DNA of 64,000 nucleotides from Ilex aquifolium. Lineage: Eukaryota > Streptophyta > Magnoliopsida > Aquifoliales > Aquifoliaceae. The stretch's first letter is position 1, and every line of letters begins with the position of its first letter. Location of the stretch: positions 32,371,201 to 32,435,200 of the forward strand of contig OX637399.1 of NCBI GenBank assembly GCA_951799425.1. Direction: 5' to 3'. A model generated the notes under the pieces. The model ran no database searches and was not told where the DNA came from. It saw only the letters and a list, made by a program, of their open reading frames with translations. Below are positions 37,314 through 47,887 of this stretch, piece after piece. The translations under genes and the position numbers were made by a program.

Positions 37314-38213
37314 TGATGGTGTAAACCTGCGGGTATGAGCTATGGGACTGGATTATTTGGTCGTACTGATGGGAGATGCGAACGTGGTGCTATATCAATA
37401 GTCACGAGGGTGATTAATGAGCAATCAATGGTAAATAAATGGCAAAACAATAGTAAAGAGATCAACACAAGAGATTTATAGTGGTTCGGTCTCGGATGAC
37501 CTACGTCCACTCTTCGAACGGCGACGGTGGCCTGGATGTTTTATTGATCAATCATGGTGGTACTCCGGAGAGTTTTACAATGCTTGAGAGGGAGAGAGAG
37601 AGAGAGAAGCAAACACTCAATAGGAAGCTCACAACTTACACTCTCAATCTCTAGAAATCTTTTCTGATGTGGCAGATCAGTCTAAACTGCAACCACAGAG
37701 CATACTAGGAATTTCAAGAGAACTCTCTCTCAAACTCACTCTTAGAAGTTTTGCTTCTTTCTTGATGCTAGAACACCCAAATGGGTGGTCTATTTATAGT
37801 AGTAGGAAATCAATCCTAGCCGTACAACGTGAATCAATCCAAACCACACAAATTAAATAATACCTATCTAACATTCAAATCTAACATTCTAATACTTATC
37901 TAACATTCAAATTCTTATCTAACATTCTCTAGAATTTTCTCTTTAGTGGGCTTGGGCTTGGGTAATGGATTGGACTCTTCTTTGGGCTTTCTTAGCTTAT
38001 TTGAATTGGATTGGTTCTACTTCCTTTATAATGGTATCCGGTGTCATCTTGTTGTCCCCTTGGTACTGCTTATCTCGTGTCCTTAGTTGGGAGTTTTAAT
38101 ACCGGCTGGCAGAGCTCAGTCCCTGGCTGGATGAGCTCTGCTTCTTTTCCCGGAACTCCTGAGCTGAGCTCTCTTTCTAAGCTCGTGTCTAGGGTGTATT
38201 TTGGGTATCATCA
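37314..38213 (-). repeat. Right LTR (5' LTR of the Tat element)
   Basis: 900 bp, the partner of 29788-30691. Just inside it, on the minus strand, is a primer-binding-like site starting TGGCGCCATCTG (about 37293-37310), three bases from the LTR. Confidence 0.95.
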
Positions 38214-38254
38214 ATTGTTATGACGCATACTTTGCTTTGTTGTTATATGTGCAG

Positions 38255-38301
38255 CTGCTGTTCCAAATCTTGTCGTGGTTGAGGGTGTAGATAATGAGAA
38301 G
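38255..38301 (+). pseudogene. Next exon of the YggS/PROSC fragment
   Basis: After TATATGTGCAG the frame completes the split codon and reads AAVPNLVVVEGVDNEK, then a GT donor. It continues the peptide from 29424 exactly as in YggS/PROSC proteins (NKxxxLLxxVPNLxxVExVDxEK). The intron between them now holds the 8.4-kb LTR element. The following exon is absent before the Helitron end at 38521. Confidence 0.75.
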
Positions 38302-38520
38302 GTAATTACATAATCCATCAACTGCTAACTCGGGAGAGTTATAACTTATCTTTCTTTCGTTGTTGATTAGTGCTTCTGATTCTGCTAAACTGATTACTGC
38401 ATTAATATCATTGCTATTATGAGTTAATGTGTTTTAGAACCCTTTTCACATGTTTTGTTGCTTCATTCATGATGTGTTCTTGCTCAAACCTGAATGGGCT
38501 TCAGATTTCAAGATTAGTAA

Positions 38521-38555
38521 CTAAGGGTAACCCGTGTCTGAAGGCACGGTGCAAC
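38521..38555 (-). mobile_element. Helitron-type 3' end, minus orientation
   Basis: Reading the minus strand, a CCGTGCCTTCAGaCACGGG-like hairpin is followed by TTACCCTTAG. This is a slightly degraded version of the end at 54950. The matching 5' end was not found. Confidence 0.5.
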
Positions 38556-40726
38556 GTAAGTGAGAAGTGATGGATTTGGGAGCGTAGAAATTCAATGTGA
38601 ATGGTTTTGAGAGGTATGTTGGAAACCGTTGAAAAAAAATATTAATTTATATCCATGTAATCAAAATCGAGTTAAATCTAATACAAACTAAAAATTTAAT
38701 TTATCAAAAAGCATATTGCCAAAATATTTTCTATCAAAAAATTATCTACAAATATCATTTATAAAATATTATTTTTTTAATTAGTACAAGTTATTACAAA
38801 ATTATTAATTTATATGGTAGCATAGAAAGAGAAAATTGATTAGTGAAGGTGGTGCAAATAGCGATGAAGAATATGCTATGTTAACTTCTTTAACACGTAT
38901 TTCTTAGTTACTTAAGACAATTTGATAGAGACTTTCTCATAATGTTAACCACTTTATTTAGGGTTACTTAATTTTGATGGTAAACTTAGGATTTCATTAA
39001 TCCTTTTGTAATGTTGAGTCTTGATTTTTGTGAACCAATTCTCAGTTGTCAATACTTGATTTTTTAGTGTTAGTTACCATATTGACTGTGAAATAATTGG
39101 GTTATTTTGTTGATATTGAATCTTTTTGTAATGTTAAATCTTGATTTTTGTGAACCAATTCTAAGTAGTTAGTACTTGATTTTTTAGTGTTAGATACTAT
39201 GTTGATTGTAAAACAATTGGGCTATTTTGTTGATATTTTCCTAAAGTAGTTTGTATTTCGTATTGTACGTATTTGTCGTTTGATACCAACATTTCACTGC
39301 TCTAATTATCTTCATTTCTATAGTTGGAAAAATTATTGCGGTGTCATGTCTTCTTTATTTTTTATTCAAGGAATTTGTATTATTGATGTTACCTGTTTAG
39401 CTGATGCAGATTATAGGGGTCGAAGGCCTATGTAGCCTGGGGAGAGAGGTTGTGAAGTGATTGATTGTATTTGTTTTTTTGAAGTGTCATTGTAAATGTG
39501 GAATACTTATGAATTAGGGTATTTTAGAATATGTAAATGTGTTATTTTCAGTGAAATATGAAATTCAAGTGCCATAATAGTTTATTTGGAATCCTAAATG
39601 CTATATTGTGCTATTACTTTTTTTTTTCTTTTAAATGTTTGATGATTTTTACCAATATCTGAAATCGATTGAACCAATTATCTTGATATGTTTTAGTATT
39701 GGTTTGATTTTTGGACTTTTGTTGTAGCAATTTTTGTAGAGAGTTGATATGAATGTTAATTAAATGCATGCATTTGGAATTATGAGTTAAATTTTTTTAT
39801 ATGTAGATTCGTATGGTTAAAAGTGAACATTCTTCTATTGTTGATATTATATTGGTGAGCTGGTTGATAAATGGTTATGTTATGATAGCATTGGGGTAAT
39901 ATTGAGTTCGATAAATGGTTTGGGTCATGTTTTCTTGAAATCATGTGTTAATAATAAGTAGGTATGTTTGTCGTACAACACCTAAGGAGTTAACAAATAC
40001 ATGCAATGTGAAATTTTGAAAGCCAAATGTAGATTTCACAGTTTGTTTTGCATACTGTGGTTTAACGATCCACTCATAAACTATGTCCTGTGGGGTCAAT
40101 ACTTTATTTGTTTAATAATTAGCACTTTATAAAGGGTGGATTGTGTAATTATCGCTTTATAAATTTTTTATGCTTGGAGTCATATTCATGAGGTGTTACT
40201 TAGGACGGACATGAGACCATAACTTCGTCGGAATTGAGCAAAGAATCGAACCCATATACATGGTGATATTCTTTGGGTCATGTTTTTGGGGGGAATTATG
40301 TTCAAATTTTTTAAAAGACCATATAAAAATTAGTTTGATTAAATATTGATATAGTGCCTTCAGGCACATACATTTTTTCAAATGACACAGATTTGCAAAA
40401 TCCCTGTAAGTTGACTTTTAAGTAAATATTTATGGGTGTTACTACTAATTCTCATTAGATATATAGTTTGAAGCATATGACTTTTATGTGTTTTTAGTTT
40501 AAATTTATGGAATTTTGATTATTAAAGTTGAGTTTTTTCCATCTCTTTATTGAAATTTGTCTTCATGAAAATTTTCATATAGATAATATTTTATTGAACA
40601 TGTATGTAATGTGCGGACATGTTAAGTATGCAATTTAGACTTTTAGCTTATTATGTGTTCATGATCAGTTTTTAATTTTTTTTTTTTTTTGTCTATGATC
40701 AATGTTTAATTTTTTTGAATTATATA

Positions 40727-40753
40727 GTGCCTTCAGGCACGGGTTATCGCTAG
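40727..40753 (+). mobile_element. Helitron-type 3' end, plus orientation
   Basis: The hairpin GTGCC-TTCA-GGCAC is followed by GGGTTATCGCTAG and then T, as expected for a Helitron 3' terminus (CTAG before T). A second, terminus-less hairpin with the same sequence is at 40354-40367. The Helitron body would extend leftwards and may include the YggS/PROSC exons, but no 5' end was located. Confidence 0.6.
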
Positions 40754-40932
40754 TTATAAAATAATTCATAAAAATTATAAAAATACAGATTAAAACAGTA
40801 AAAATTGAAAGTTAGGTACCAAAATTATTACTTGGGTTCCGTAATCAAGTCCTCTTTTCCCAGGGCCGCATTTTTTTTACAAAGCAATTATTGAGCAGCA
40901 GTGTATAGATATGTCCTCCACTCAAATTTGGG

Positions 40933-40938
40933 CACGTG
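40933..40938. promoter_or_regulatory. G-box (CACGTG) upstream of DC1 copy D
   Basis: The word GGCACGTGGCAG is a G-box/ABRE-type core. It lies about 30 bp from the LINE insertion point. Before the LINE arrived it would have been some 340 bp nearer to the leader exon of D plus the short host stretch. Function is inferred only from the motif. Confidence 0.35.
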
Positions 40939-40961
40939 GCAGCCTATCATTTCATACCCAT

Positions 40962-43242
40962 AGTCCTTATCTTTTTTTTTTTTGGTCAAGGAAAAGTTAT
41001 ATATAGCTTAAGATATTAAAGACACAGTAAGAACGGAAAGTAAAGCAAAACAAAACCAAACAAAAAACAAAAGAACAAGAACCATTCGAAAAAGCAGGGG
41101 ACTCATCCTATCCCAGCCTTCATCTCTGCTGATAGGATTCTTTGGAGAACAACTGGAGGTCTGGTTACCCACCTAGTCGGCAAAAGACCTCTTTTCTTCA
41201 GATTCGCAATGGTGTGAGCCACTCCATTAGCTGATCTCTTCACCGATCTAAAGAGAATTTTGGGGATCCAGCTTGCATAGCCCCAGATGTCCCGTTGTAT
41301 AGTCTCGATCTCTTGGATAATTGCATCTGGCCCGTCGTTAATGGCTTCAATAAGGATTTTTGAGTCGGATTCAACCACCACTGCTTGGTATCCTTTCATA
41401 GTCGCCAATCTGCACGCTGTTCTTACTGCTTCAGCTTCAGCTACAAGTGGTGAGCCAACACATATATCAGCGGCCTCCCCATGTATAAAGCTTCCCTCGG
41501 TATCCCTTACAGCTACGCCATATGCTCCTTTTCTCGTTTCTTCCCTGAAGGCTCCATCGCAGTTGATCTTCTTCCATCCGTATAGAGGTGGCTGCCAAAC
41601 TGTATCTGACGAGCTTTTGGCTGTGGTTGCATCTGATTTTCCCTTCAAAACTAGGATCTCAGTATTGGCTTCCAAAGCTTGATTTATCACCCTTTGTGGG
41701 CATGGTTCCTGGTGGTTGTATACCCAGTCATTCCTAGCCTTCCATATAAACCAACATAGATAGGCCATTATAGATTGATTCTCCTTAGCTCTTAGATCCC
41801 CTATTCTCAATAATTGAAGGTGGGTTGTGAGCCACTCCTCAATTCTTGAGATCTTACTTCTGTCAATTGCTACTTTCAGAGGTGAGGAAAACCAGACCAT
41901 CGTGGCCCAAGGACATAGAATCAGCATGTGCTCCAATGTTTCATCTTCTTCGCCACAAACTGGGCATTTGGGATTGTTCACCAATTTCCTTTTCCATAAA
42001 GTCCATTTTGTTGCCACCGCTCCATTTGCTAGTTTCCATAGAAAAGTTTTTACCTTTGGGAGAGCTTGAACATTCCATATTAGTTTCCACAGCACTTTTG
42101 GGACTTGATAGGATGATGATGCCAGTGAGGAACTTTGGGCCTTTGTTTCATTCTGGACTTGGACATGATATCCACTCTTGACCGCATAAAGCCCGCTCTT
42201 AGTATGAGTCCATCTCAACGTATCTTGCTGGATTGTGTGGCTAAGAGGAATGGCAAGAATGACCGAGGCAATCTCGGGTATGAAAGAGGCAGAAACCAAA
42301 GATGAATTCCAAAACCTTGAGTTCTGTTCCATCAACTCTTGTACCTTCGTGACATTGCTATTGAAGGTATTAGGCATGTTTTTGTATCCAGGAACCCAGC
42401 TATCATTCCAAATATCAACCTTGCTTCCATCACCTATTTGCCAAAAGCATCCAGATTTCAAGAGATCTCTTCCTTCTATAATCCCTTTCCATATCCAAGA
42501 GTCCGTAGTTTTGGTTCTTGCCTGCCAGAAATTGTATCCTACATGATCCTTTGCTTTCAAAAATTGTGCCCATATGGAAGATGGTTGCTGTGTTAACCTC
42601 CATGCCTGTTTTGCTAGCATTGCCTTATTGAAACACTCAAGATCCCTGAATCCCATGCCTCCCTCCATCTTCCCTTTTGTCATTTGGCTCCAATTCTTCC
42701 AATGAATTCCCCTTTGCCCCGAAGATTTGCTCCACCAAAACCTTTTAATACTCGATGTAATCTCTTTACAGAAAGATAATGGAAGTTTGAAAATTGACAT
42801 TGCATAGGCAGGGATTGCCTGGACCACTGCCTTAATGAGGATTTCCTTACCTGCATGGTTAAGAAAATTTTCTTTCCACCCAGCAACCTTATTTAATATC
42901 CTATCCTTTAGCCAGTTCAACACTTGCCTCTTGGACCTCCCCCACTCAGTTGGCAGCCCCAAGTACTTCCCAGATTGGTGTAGAATAGGTACCCTAAGGA
43001 GTCCTGATATTTCTTGTTGGACTTCCATTGGGGTGTTCTTGCTAAAGATCACACCAGACTTGTTAAGATTCACCAATTGTCCTGAGGCATAGCAGTACTT
43101 GTTTAAGATTTCCATAAGTTTTTGACTTTCTGCTCTTGTTGCTGTTGAGAAGAAAACTGCATCGTCAGCAAAAAGGAGGTGAGAGATAGCAGGGGCATTC
43201 CTGTTGAGCTTGTCAGATACAGTTTGGCAGAAGTCCTTATCT
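40962..43242 (-). mobile_element. 5'-truncated L1-type LINE with 11-bp target duplication
   Basis: The insert 40973-43231 lies between direct repeats AGTCCTTATCT at 40962-40972 and 43232-43242. A poly(A) tail (T run at 40972-40983 on plus) marks the 3' end. On the minus strand an open frame runs from the truncated 5' edge to 41103. The 5' half of the element (ORF1, endonuclease, most of RT) is missing, so it was dead on arrival. Confidence 0.85.
41103..43231 (-). CDS. LINE ORF2 C-terminal part: end of RT, zf-RVT, RNase H
   Basis: The frame stays open from the truncated edge. It starts with the RT catalytic block (HLLFADDAVFF, the FADD box), then the RT thumb region (GKYLGLPTEWG, NHAGKEILIKAVVQAIP). 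A zinc-binding domain follows (CPVCGEEDETLEHMLILCPW, zf-RVT). Near the C-terminus is an RNase H domain (INCDGAF, EAEAVRTA, ESDSKILIEAI). This order is typical of plant L1-clade LINEs. The last 670 residues begin at an internal Met at 43115, which is not the real start. No stops interrupt it, so it is young, but it cannot act without the missing 5' half. Confidence 0.9.
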
Positions 43243-43705
43243 GTAATGGTGTTTTCCAGAAGTCCAAAATGTTACATTATTTGTGTCCTCTCTTCTCACT
43301 CTTTTTCTCTGTCTTCGTCTGAACAACTAGAGGGAAGAAGAAATTGGGGAGGAAACCACCATCCTCGTCTGTAAACTCCATGGCCAAGTCGACTGTGATT
43401 TCTTGTGAACAAAATTGAGGCATTGAACTGCCCGTTTAAGAGATTAGTGTCGCTGCCGAACAGAGAAAATAGTACCGGTATTCATCGGTGAGTTTCATCG
43501 ATTTTATGGTATTTTGTGAGATTTTTCTTACCAAACTAATTGATTTGATGAAAAAATATGGCCTTTTTGTCGCATGCGTGTTAGAAAGTATATATATTTG
43601 TATATATCATTGAATTCGTATTAGATATACAATTTTGTTGTTACAGAGTCGAAAACCTACCTCCCTCCCGCCTCCTCGTGATCTCTTTCCCACCAAGACA
43701 TACAG
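43243..43705 (+). promoter_or_regulatory. Upstream and leader region of DC1 copy D, with a probable 5' UTR intron
   Basis: A CT-rich leader-like stretch (about 43290-43487) ends in ATCG with GTGAGT. The 159-bp intron 43488-43646 ends TTGTTACAG, and the leader resumes at 43647 (AGTCGAAAACCTACC) up to the ATG at 43706. The same acceptor and following 50-60 bp are conserved before B (to 21453) and E, which supports a spliced leader in the family. The upstream exon is only recognisable here. Confidence 0.5.
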
Positions 43706-46019
43706 ATGGAGCTTCAACATTTCAGTCATGATCAGCATCCATTGATCCTCAAAGAAGTGCAAAAAGAGGGTGAAGGTGATGAATGTTTCTGTTATGCATG
43801 CGAGAAAGTGATCTTGGACTCTGCATATAATTGTAGAGAGTGTTCTTACTTTCTACACAAAAGTTGTGCAGAACTCCCTCGGGAGGTTGAAAACTCCCTA
43901 CACTCCAAACACCTTCTAACCCTCCATTATGATGATGAGTATAATTGTGATATCTGTAGAGCAAGTGGAAATCGATTCGGCTACTGGTGTCTTCCTTGCG
44001 ACTTTACCATCTGCATGTCATGTTACCTAGCAGAAGAACGCGTGGTTACAAATGAATTTCATGAGCACCCTTTAACCCTCATACTTAGGCCAACCTCTTT
44101 CTTTTGTGATGTTTGCAGCATGGAAAGTAAAGATATGTCCTATGTATGTTTCACTTGTCAATTCGTGGTTCATAAGAGTTGCCTTTCGTTACCTAGAACT
44201 GTGAACCGTAGTTATCATCATCACCCTCTCACTCTCATCTACCAGTATTCTACATTAACCAATTTCAAACAGTATTGTGGTATTTGCAGACTCTACATTT
44301 CCACCGCCCGTTGGGCTTATTGTTGTGCTCCGTGTAGATATTTTCTCCACGTGGAATGTTTAATTAAAACTCGGTGAGTTTATTCATTTTATCTTTTGTA
44401 TTAAAATATTTGTTGTAGGCCTATCAAATATTGAAATTTGAAATTAATTTAATAATTATAATAAAATCACATCATTAAATCAACAAATTATATTAAATTT
44501 TTAAAACTAAATAGCATTACTCTTTTCTTAGATCAATACTATCTTTAGATTTAATTTCCTGACCTAATTCATTGCAACTATATATTGGATTGATTAAGGC
44601 CCCATCAAACATTAGAATTTGATATTAATCTAATGGTTACAGTAAAATCACATCATCAGACAAACAAATTAGATTAAATTTTTAGGTCTAAATAGTATTA
44701 CTCATAGTTCCTTGATTTAGGTTAAGGGATTCTTGAATCCTTGGCCTGATATAGGTATAAATACAAGAAAACAGATTGATATTGGTGCGATCTTAACTAT
44801 TATCAGAGATCAATTCTGCCCCCAATGGATCATTCATTTTTTTGGTATACGAAATAGGGGATTTCACCAAGTTGATCATTAGGAAATCTCGAATCGAACC
44901 TTTTGTCTTTATTTCAACAAAGGGAACACAGGTCTTTTCGTTAGAAGAATTTTATTTATCTCTCTTAATGTCAAGTAAATGTTTTGTTTGGAATTTTGTG
45001 GTTTCAGAGGTGGTGAAAATGAGAATGACGTTGATCAATCAATCAACCCTAATCTGCTACACTTACCAGTGACAGATGGTTCCTTAGAACTGTTTAGACA
45101 TTTTGCTAAACAAATCAATCTTGAAGATATTGAGAGAGAGGCAGAGCTCATCCATTGGAGTCATGAGCATCCACTCATTCTTTTTGATGTGCAAAAGGAT
45201 GATGATATCAAGGATGAGATTACGTTATGTGATGTTTTCGTGCAACCAATATCATTTCCATTTTACCGTTGTGAACAATGCAACTATTTACTCCATTTAA
45301 GTTGCGTCAACTTACCACGAGAATTGCAGCACCCAATTCACGATGAGCACCCAATGAAACTTTGTCAGGGTCCGAAATTCTACAAGACCTTCTTGTGCGA
45401 TGCTTGCTGGGTATGGACAAATGGATTCTTCTGCAAATGTGAAACATGTAAATTCATCCTTGATATCAAATGTGCTTTCCTACCTACTTCGATTGCACAT
45501 CAAGCTCACAAGCATCCATTGGTTCAAATGAAAGGTTCAAAAGATATCTGCAATGGAAGTGGTTTCGAATGCTCTACAAGCGGATTTAAATGTGATGATT
45601 GCAAGTTCAAAATATGGCACGCCAATGCTCTACTCCCACGTAACATCAGGCATAGATTGGACAAACATCTCCTAACCCTGTGTTATTCTCCATTTAGTGA
45701 TCATCCTGATGAGTTTCATTGTGAAATGTGTGAGGACGAAATAAATCCCAACCGTTGGATCTATCATTGTAGTGATTGCGATAAATCGTTTCATCTTTTC
45801 TGCATTAAAGGCAACTATTCAAACGTCAAGTATGGAGGTATCATTGAAGTTAATTGTCATCCACACCCTCTGATATTTGTACGAAAGGCAAGGAAGAGAT
45901 CCTCGTATTACAGCTGTGGTCATTCTTTTGATATTGATAATGATGGTCCCATATTTGAACGTGGAGAGTGTAATTATACATTGTGCTTTGTCTGTATTAC
46001 TCCAAGTATATTGACTTAA
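43706..46019 (+). CDS. DC1-domain zinc-binding protein, copy D (hybrid copy)
   Basis: Exons 43706-44373 and 45008-46019, with a 634-bp intron (GT-AG, phase 2), give 559 residues. The start is [13 protein letters not shown]. Exon 1 holds four DC1 repeats and is closest to B ([16 protein letters not shown]). The last five codons before the junction are missing relative to B, but the frame is kept. Exon 2 holds repeats 5-9 and is closest to A and E ([15 protein letters not shown]). Two zinc-ligand positions are changed: CDGC has become CDVF (residue 300, repeat 5) and FECG has become FERG (residue 541, repeat 9). Repeat 7 is degenerate as in A and E. It may be expressed, but it has fewer complete zinc sites than its paralogues. 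A LINE sits upstream, at 40973-43231. Confidence 0.88.
44374..45007 (+). other. Long intron of copy D
   Basis: 634 bp, closely matching the intron of B, with the same internal repeat pair (about 44415-44520 and 44600-44705). The 3' part (44800-44970) can be read as an open frame continuing into the exon, but the same sequence in B and the clean splice sites mark it as intron. Confidence 0.7.
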
Positions 46020-46769
46020 TGTTTATTAGAAGTTCTAATGGTTGAAATGATCATGAAATTGTATTATTGGTTAAGCAATGTTGTCGTCCACTGACATCTC
46101 ATGAAAGAGGATAATGCTTCAATAGAGAAGAGCACAAGGACTAATTTGATCTGTCTCTCCTCGCTCTTCCTCTCTCCCTCTCCCTGTCAGCCTTCTCTAA
46201 ATGTACGGACAAATAATTTATGTAAAATTGAGGTACAGTTTGAATGTAATCATCTTAAAATGATTGTCATGTTTCTTTTAAAAACAGTTTTAAACAACAT
46301 GTAACTGATTTTTTTTATTTTTTATTTTTGAACATGAACATGTAATTGAATGCAGGGCTTATATAATGCTTTCATCATTGCAGATCACAGTGAGATAACT
46401 AGCAAATAAATACGGAAAAACACCGTTCACTCTAGCCTTATCTTGATTGTAATTAATTGGAGGTTTTTTATTTTTTTAAAAAATATTTATGATCTATCCA
46501 CGTAAACAAATTTTATCTTAATCTTTAATAAACTCAAATAAACAGAATTTACTCACGTGTGTGTGTGCAGATCTTCATCATTCAAAAATAAATTAAAAAA
46601 TTCTTTAATTATTAGATAATTTTCATAGATAAGGCTCAATAGTTGGCAAGCCGGGTAGAGAAAAGAAGTATGTTCTTTGATTGAAACGATGCTTTTTCTC
46701 TGCTCCAAGCAATCAATAGTTGGCAAGCTGAGTAGAAAAGAGCAACAGGCCACGTTGGGCTAGTCCACT
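46020..46769. other. 3' flank of copy D
   Basis: It matches 1329-2066 and 54080-54750. Part of a GGCAAGC-containing word (AATAGTTGGCAAGC) is doubled near 46640 and 46725. No gene is seen. Confidence 0.6.
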
Positions 46770-47506
46770 AAAAAAAAAGGGAAATTTGGAGGCCGGTCCC
46801 CCTACATGGACTTGTTTGGACTTAAGTCCGTCAAGGAAACTTATTTGTTATGAAGTCCGTTTTTTGTCAATTTTACCATACTATCCCTTCCCTTTAAAAG
46901 TGAAATAAAACTAAAAATTAAAAACTCCTAAATCTTAGGAGTTTGACTAACATTAAAATTTTTTCTCTCTCATATCTATCTATATCCATATATAGGTTAA
47001 GAGTTTGACTAACATTAAAATTTTGCCTCTCTCTTATCTATCTATATCCATATATAGGTTATGTATATATATATAGTAACATTAAAAATAAAAAATAGTA
47101 ACATTCAAATACAAAAAAAGTTATGATTTGGATACAAAAAATAATACATTTAAACACAAAAAAATAGTAACATTTAAACATAAAAAAAAATTGAAACATT
47201 CAATATTAATATTTTAAAAAAATAACAACAGTAACATGTTCAACAAAAATTGTAACATACTTAATAATAATTATTTCTCTCAAATTCAAAAGCAAAAAAT
47301 AGTACCATTCAAACACAAAAAATAGTAATATTCAAAAACAAAACAAATAGTAACATTGAATATTAATATTTAGTAAAATAATAGTAGTAACATGCTCAAC
47401 AAAAACAGTAACATGCTCAAAATAATAGGAACATGAACAGTAACATACTCAACAAAAGTAGTAACATGAACAGTAACATAATAAAAAAAATAGTAACATG
47501 AATTTG

Positions 47507-47546
<40 letters not shown>

Positions 47547-47571
47547 GGAGAGAGAAAGAGTTTTGAATTTG

Positions 47572-47620
<49 letters not shown>

Positions 47621-47887
47621 TCTTTGAATTTGAATTTTAAATTTATGATGGAGATTTTATTGGCATATTTTAATTGACCTTGAATTAAGGGATAACAATT
47701 TCCAAAATAGGAAATTAATTTAACTTCCTTTCAAGGAAGGGTATTTTTGAGATAAAAAAAAAAAGTGGACTTAAGTCATTACATATAATTTTAAACATGG
47801 ACTTAGCCTCTTATAAGTTTTCTTGCCGGACTTATCTCTAAACAAGTACATCTAGGAGGACTCACTTCCAATTTTCACAAAAAAAAA
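46770..47887. mobile_element. TIR element inserted in an A-tract
   Basis: The element 46779-47878 (1100 bp) has terminal inverted repeats of about 65-70 bp, imperfect (left GGGAAATTTGGAGGCCGG; right, reverse complement, GTGAAAATTGGAAGTGAG). Nine A residues on each side (46770-46778, 47879-47887) are consistent with a 9-bp target duplication. The same site near A (about 5490) has no insert (CCACTAAAGAAAACTATG). Inside are many AGTAACAT words and two (TA)n(GA)n runs. It is a MULE-like foldback without a transposase. Confidence 0.7.
47512..47622. repeat. Two (TA)n(GA)n microsatellites
   Basis: Runs of TA followed by GA occur at about 47512-47554 and 47572-47622, each preceded by GAATTTGATATA. 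They appear as a tandem duplication of a 60-bp segment. Confidence 0.85.

Larger units (their letters stand above)
29783..38218 (-). mobile_element. Ty3/gypsy LTR retrotransposon, Tat lineage, near-whole
   Basis: The element is 29788-38213 (8426 bp), minus orientation, with the 5-bp target duplication ATTGT at 29783-29787 and 38214-38218. Both LTRs are present, with TG...CA ends. Gag-pol is followed by a spacer of about 1.1 kb before the 3' LTR. Two RNase H regions precede integrase and no chromodomain is seen, which fits the Tat group. The LTRs differ at only about ten positions by eye over 900 bp, so the insertion is recent (probably under about a million years at usual plant rates). It looks nearly whole, with about one break in the coding region. 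It is a fossil insertion in an intron of a gene fragment. Confidence 0.9.
38302..40961. other. AT-rich stretch with several Helitron-type ends, no gene
   Basis: Apart from three hairpin ends (38521-38550, 40354-40367, 40727-40753) nothing coding is recognised. A near-duplicate pair of about 130 bp lies at roughly 39000-39110 and 39120-39230 (TTGATTTTTGTGAACCAATT words). Confidence 0.4.

Noticed and set aside
41287-43092. Plus-strand open frames over the LINE
   Set aside because: They are antisense shadows of the LINE ORF2.
44842-45072. 76-codon frame at the end of the copy D intron
   Set aside because: It overlaps intron and exon 2 in the wrong frame, has no recognised domain, and is explained by the intron.
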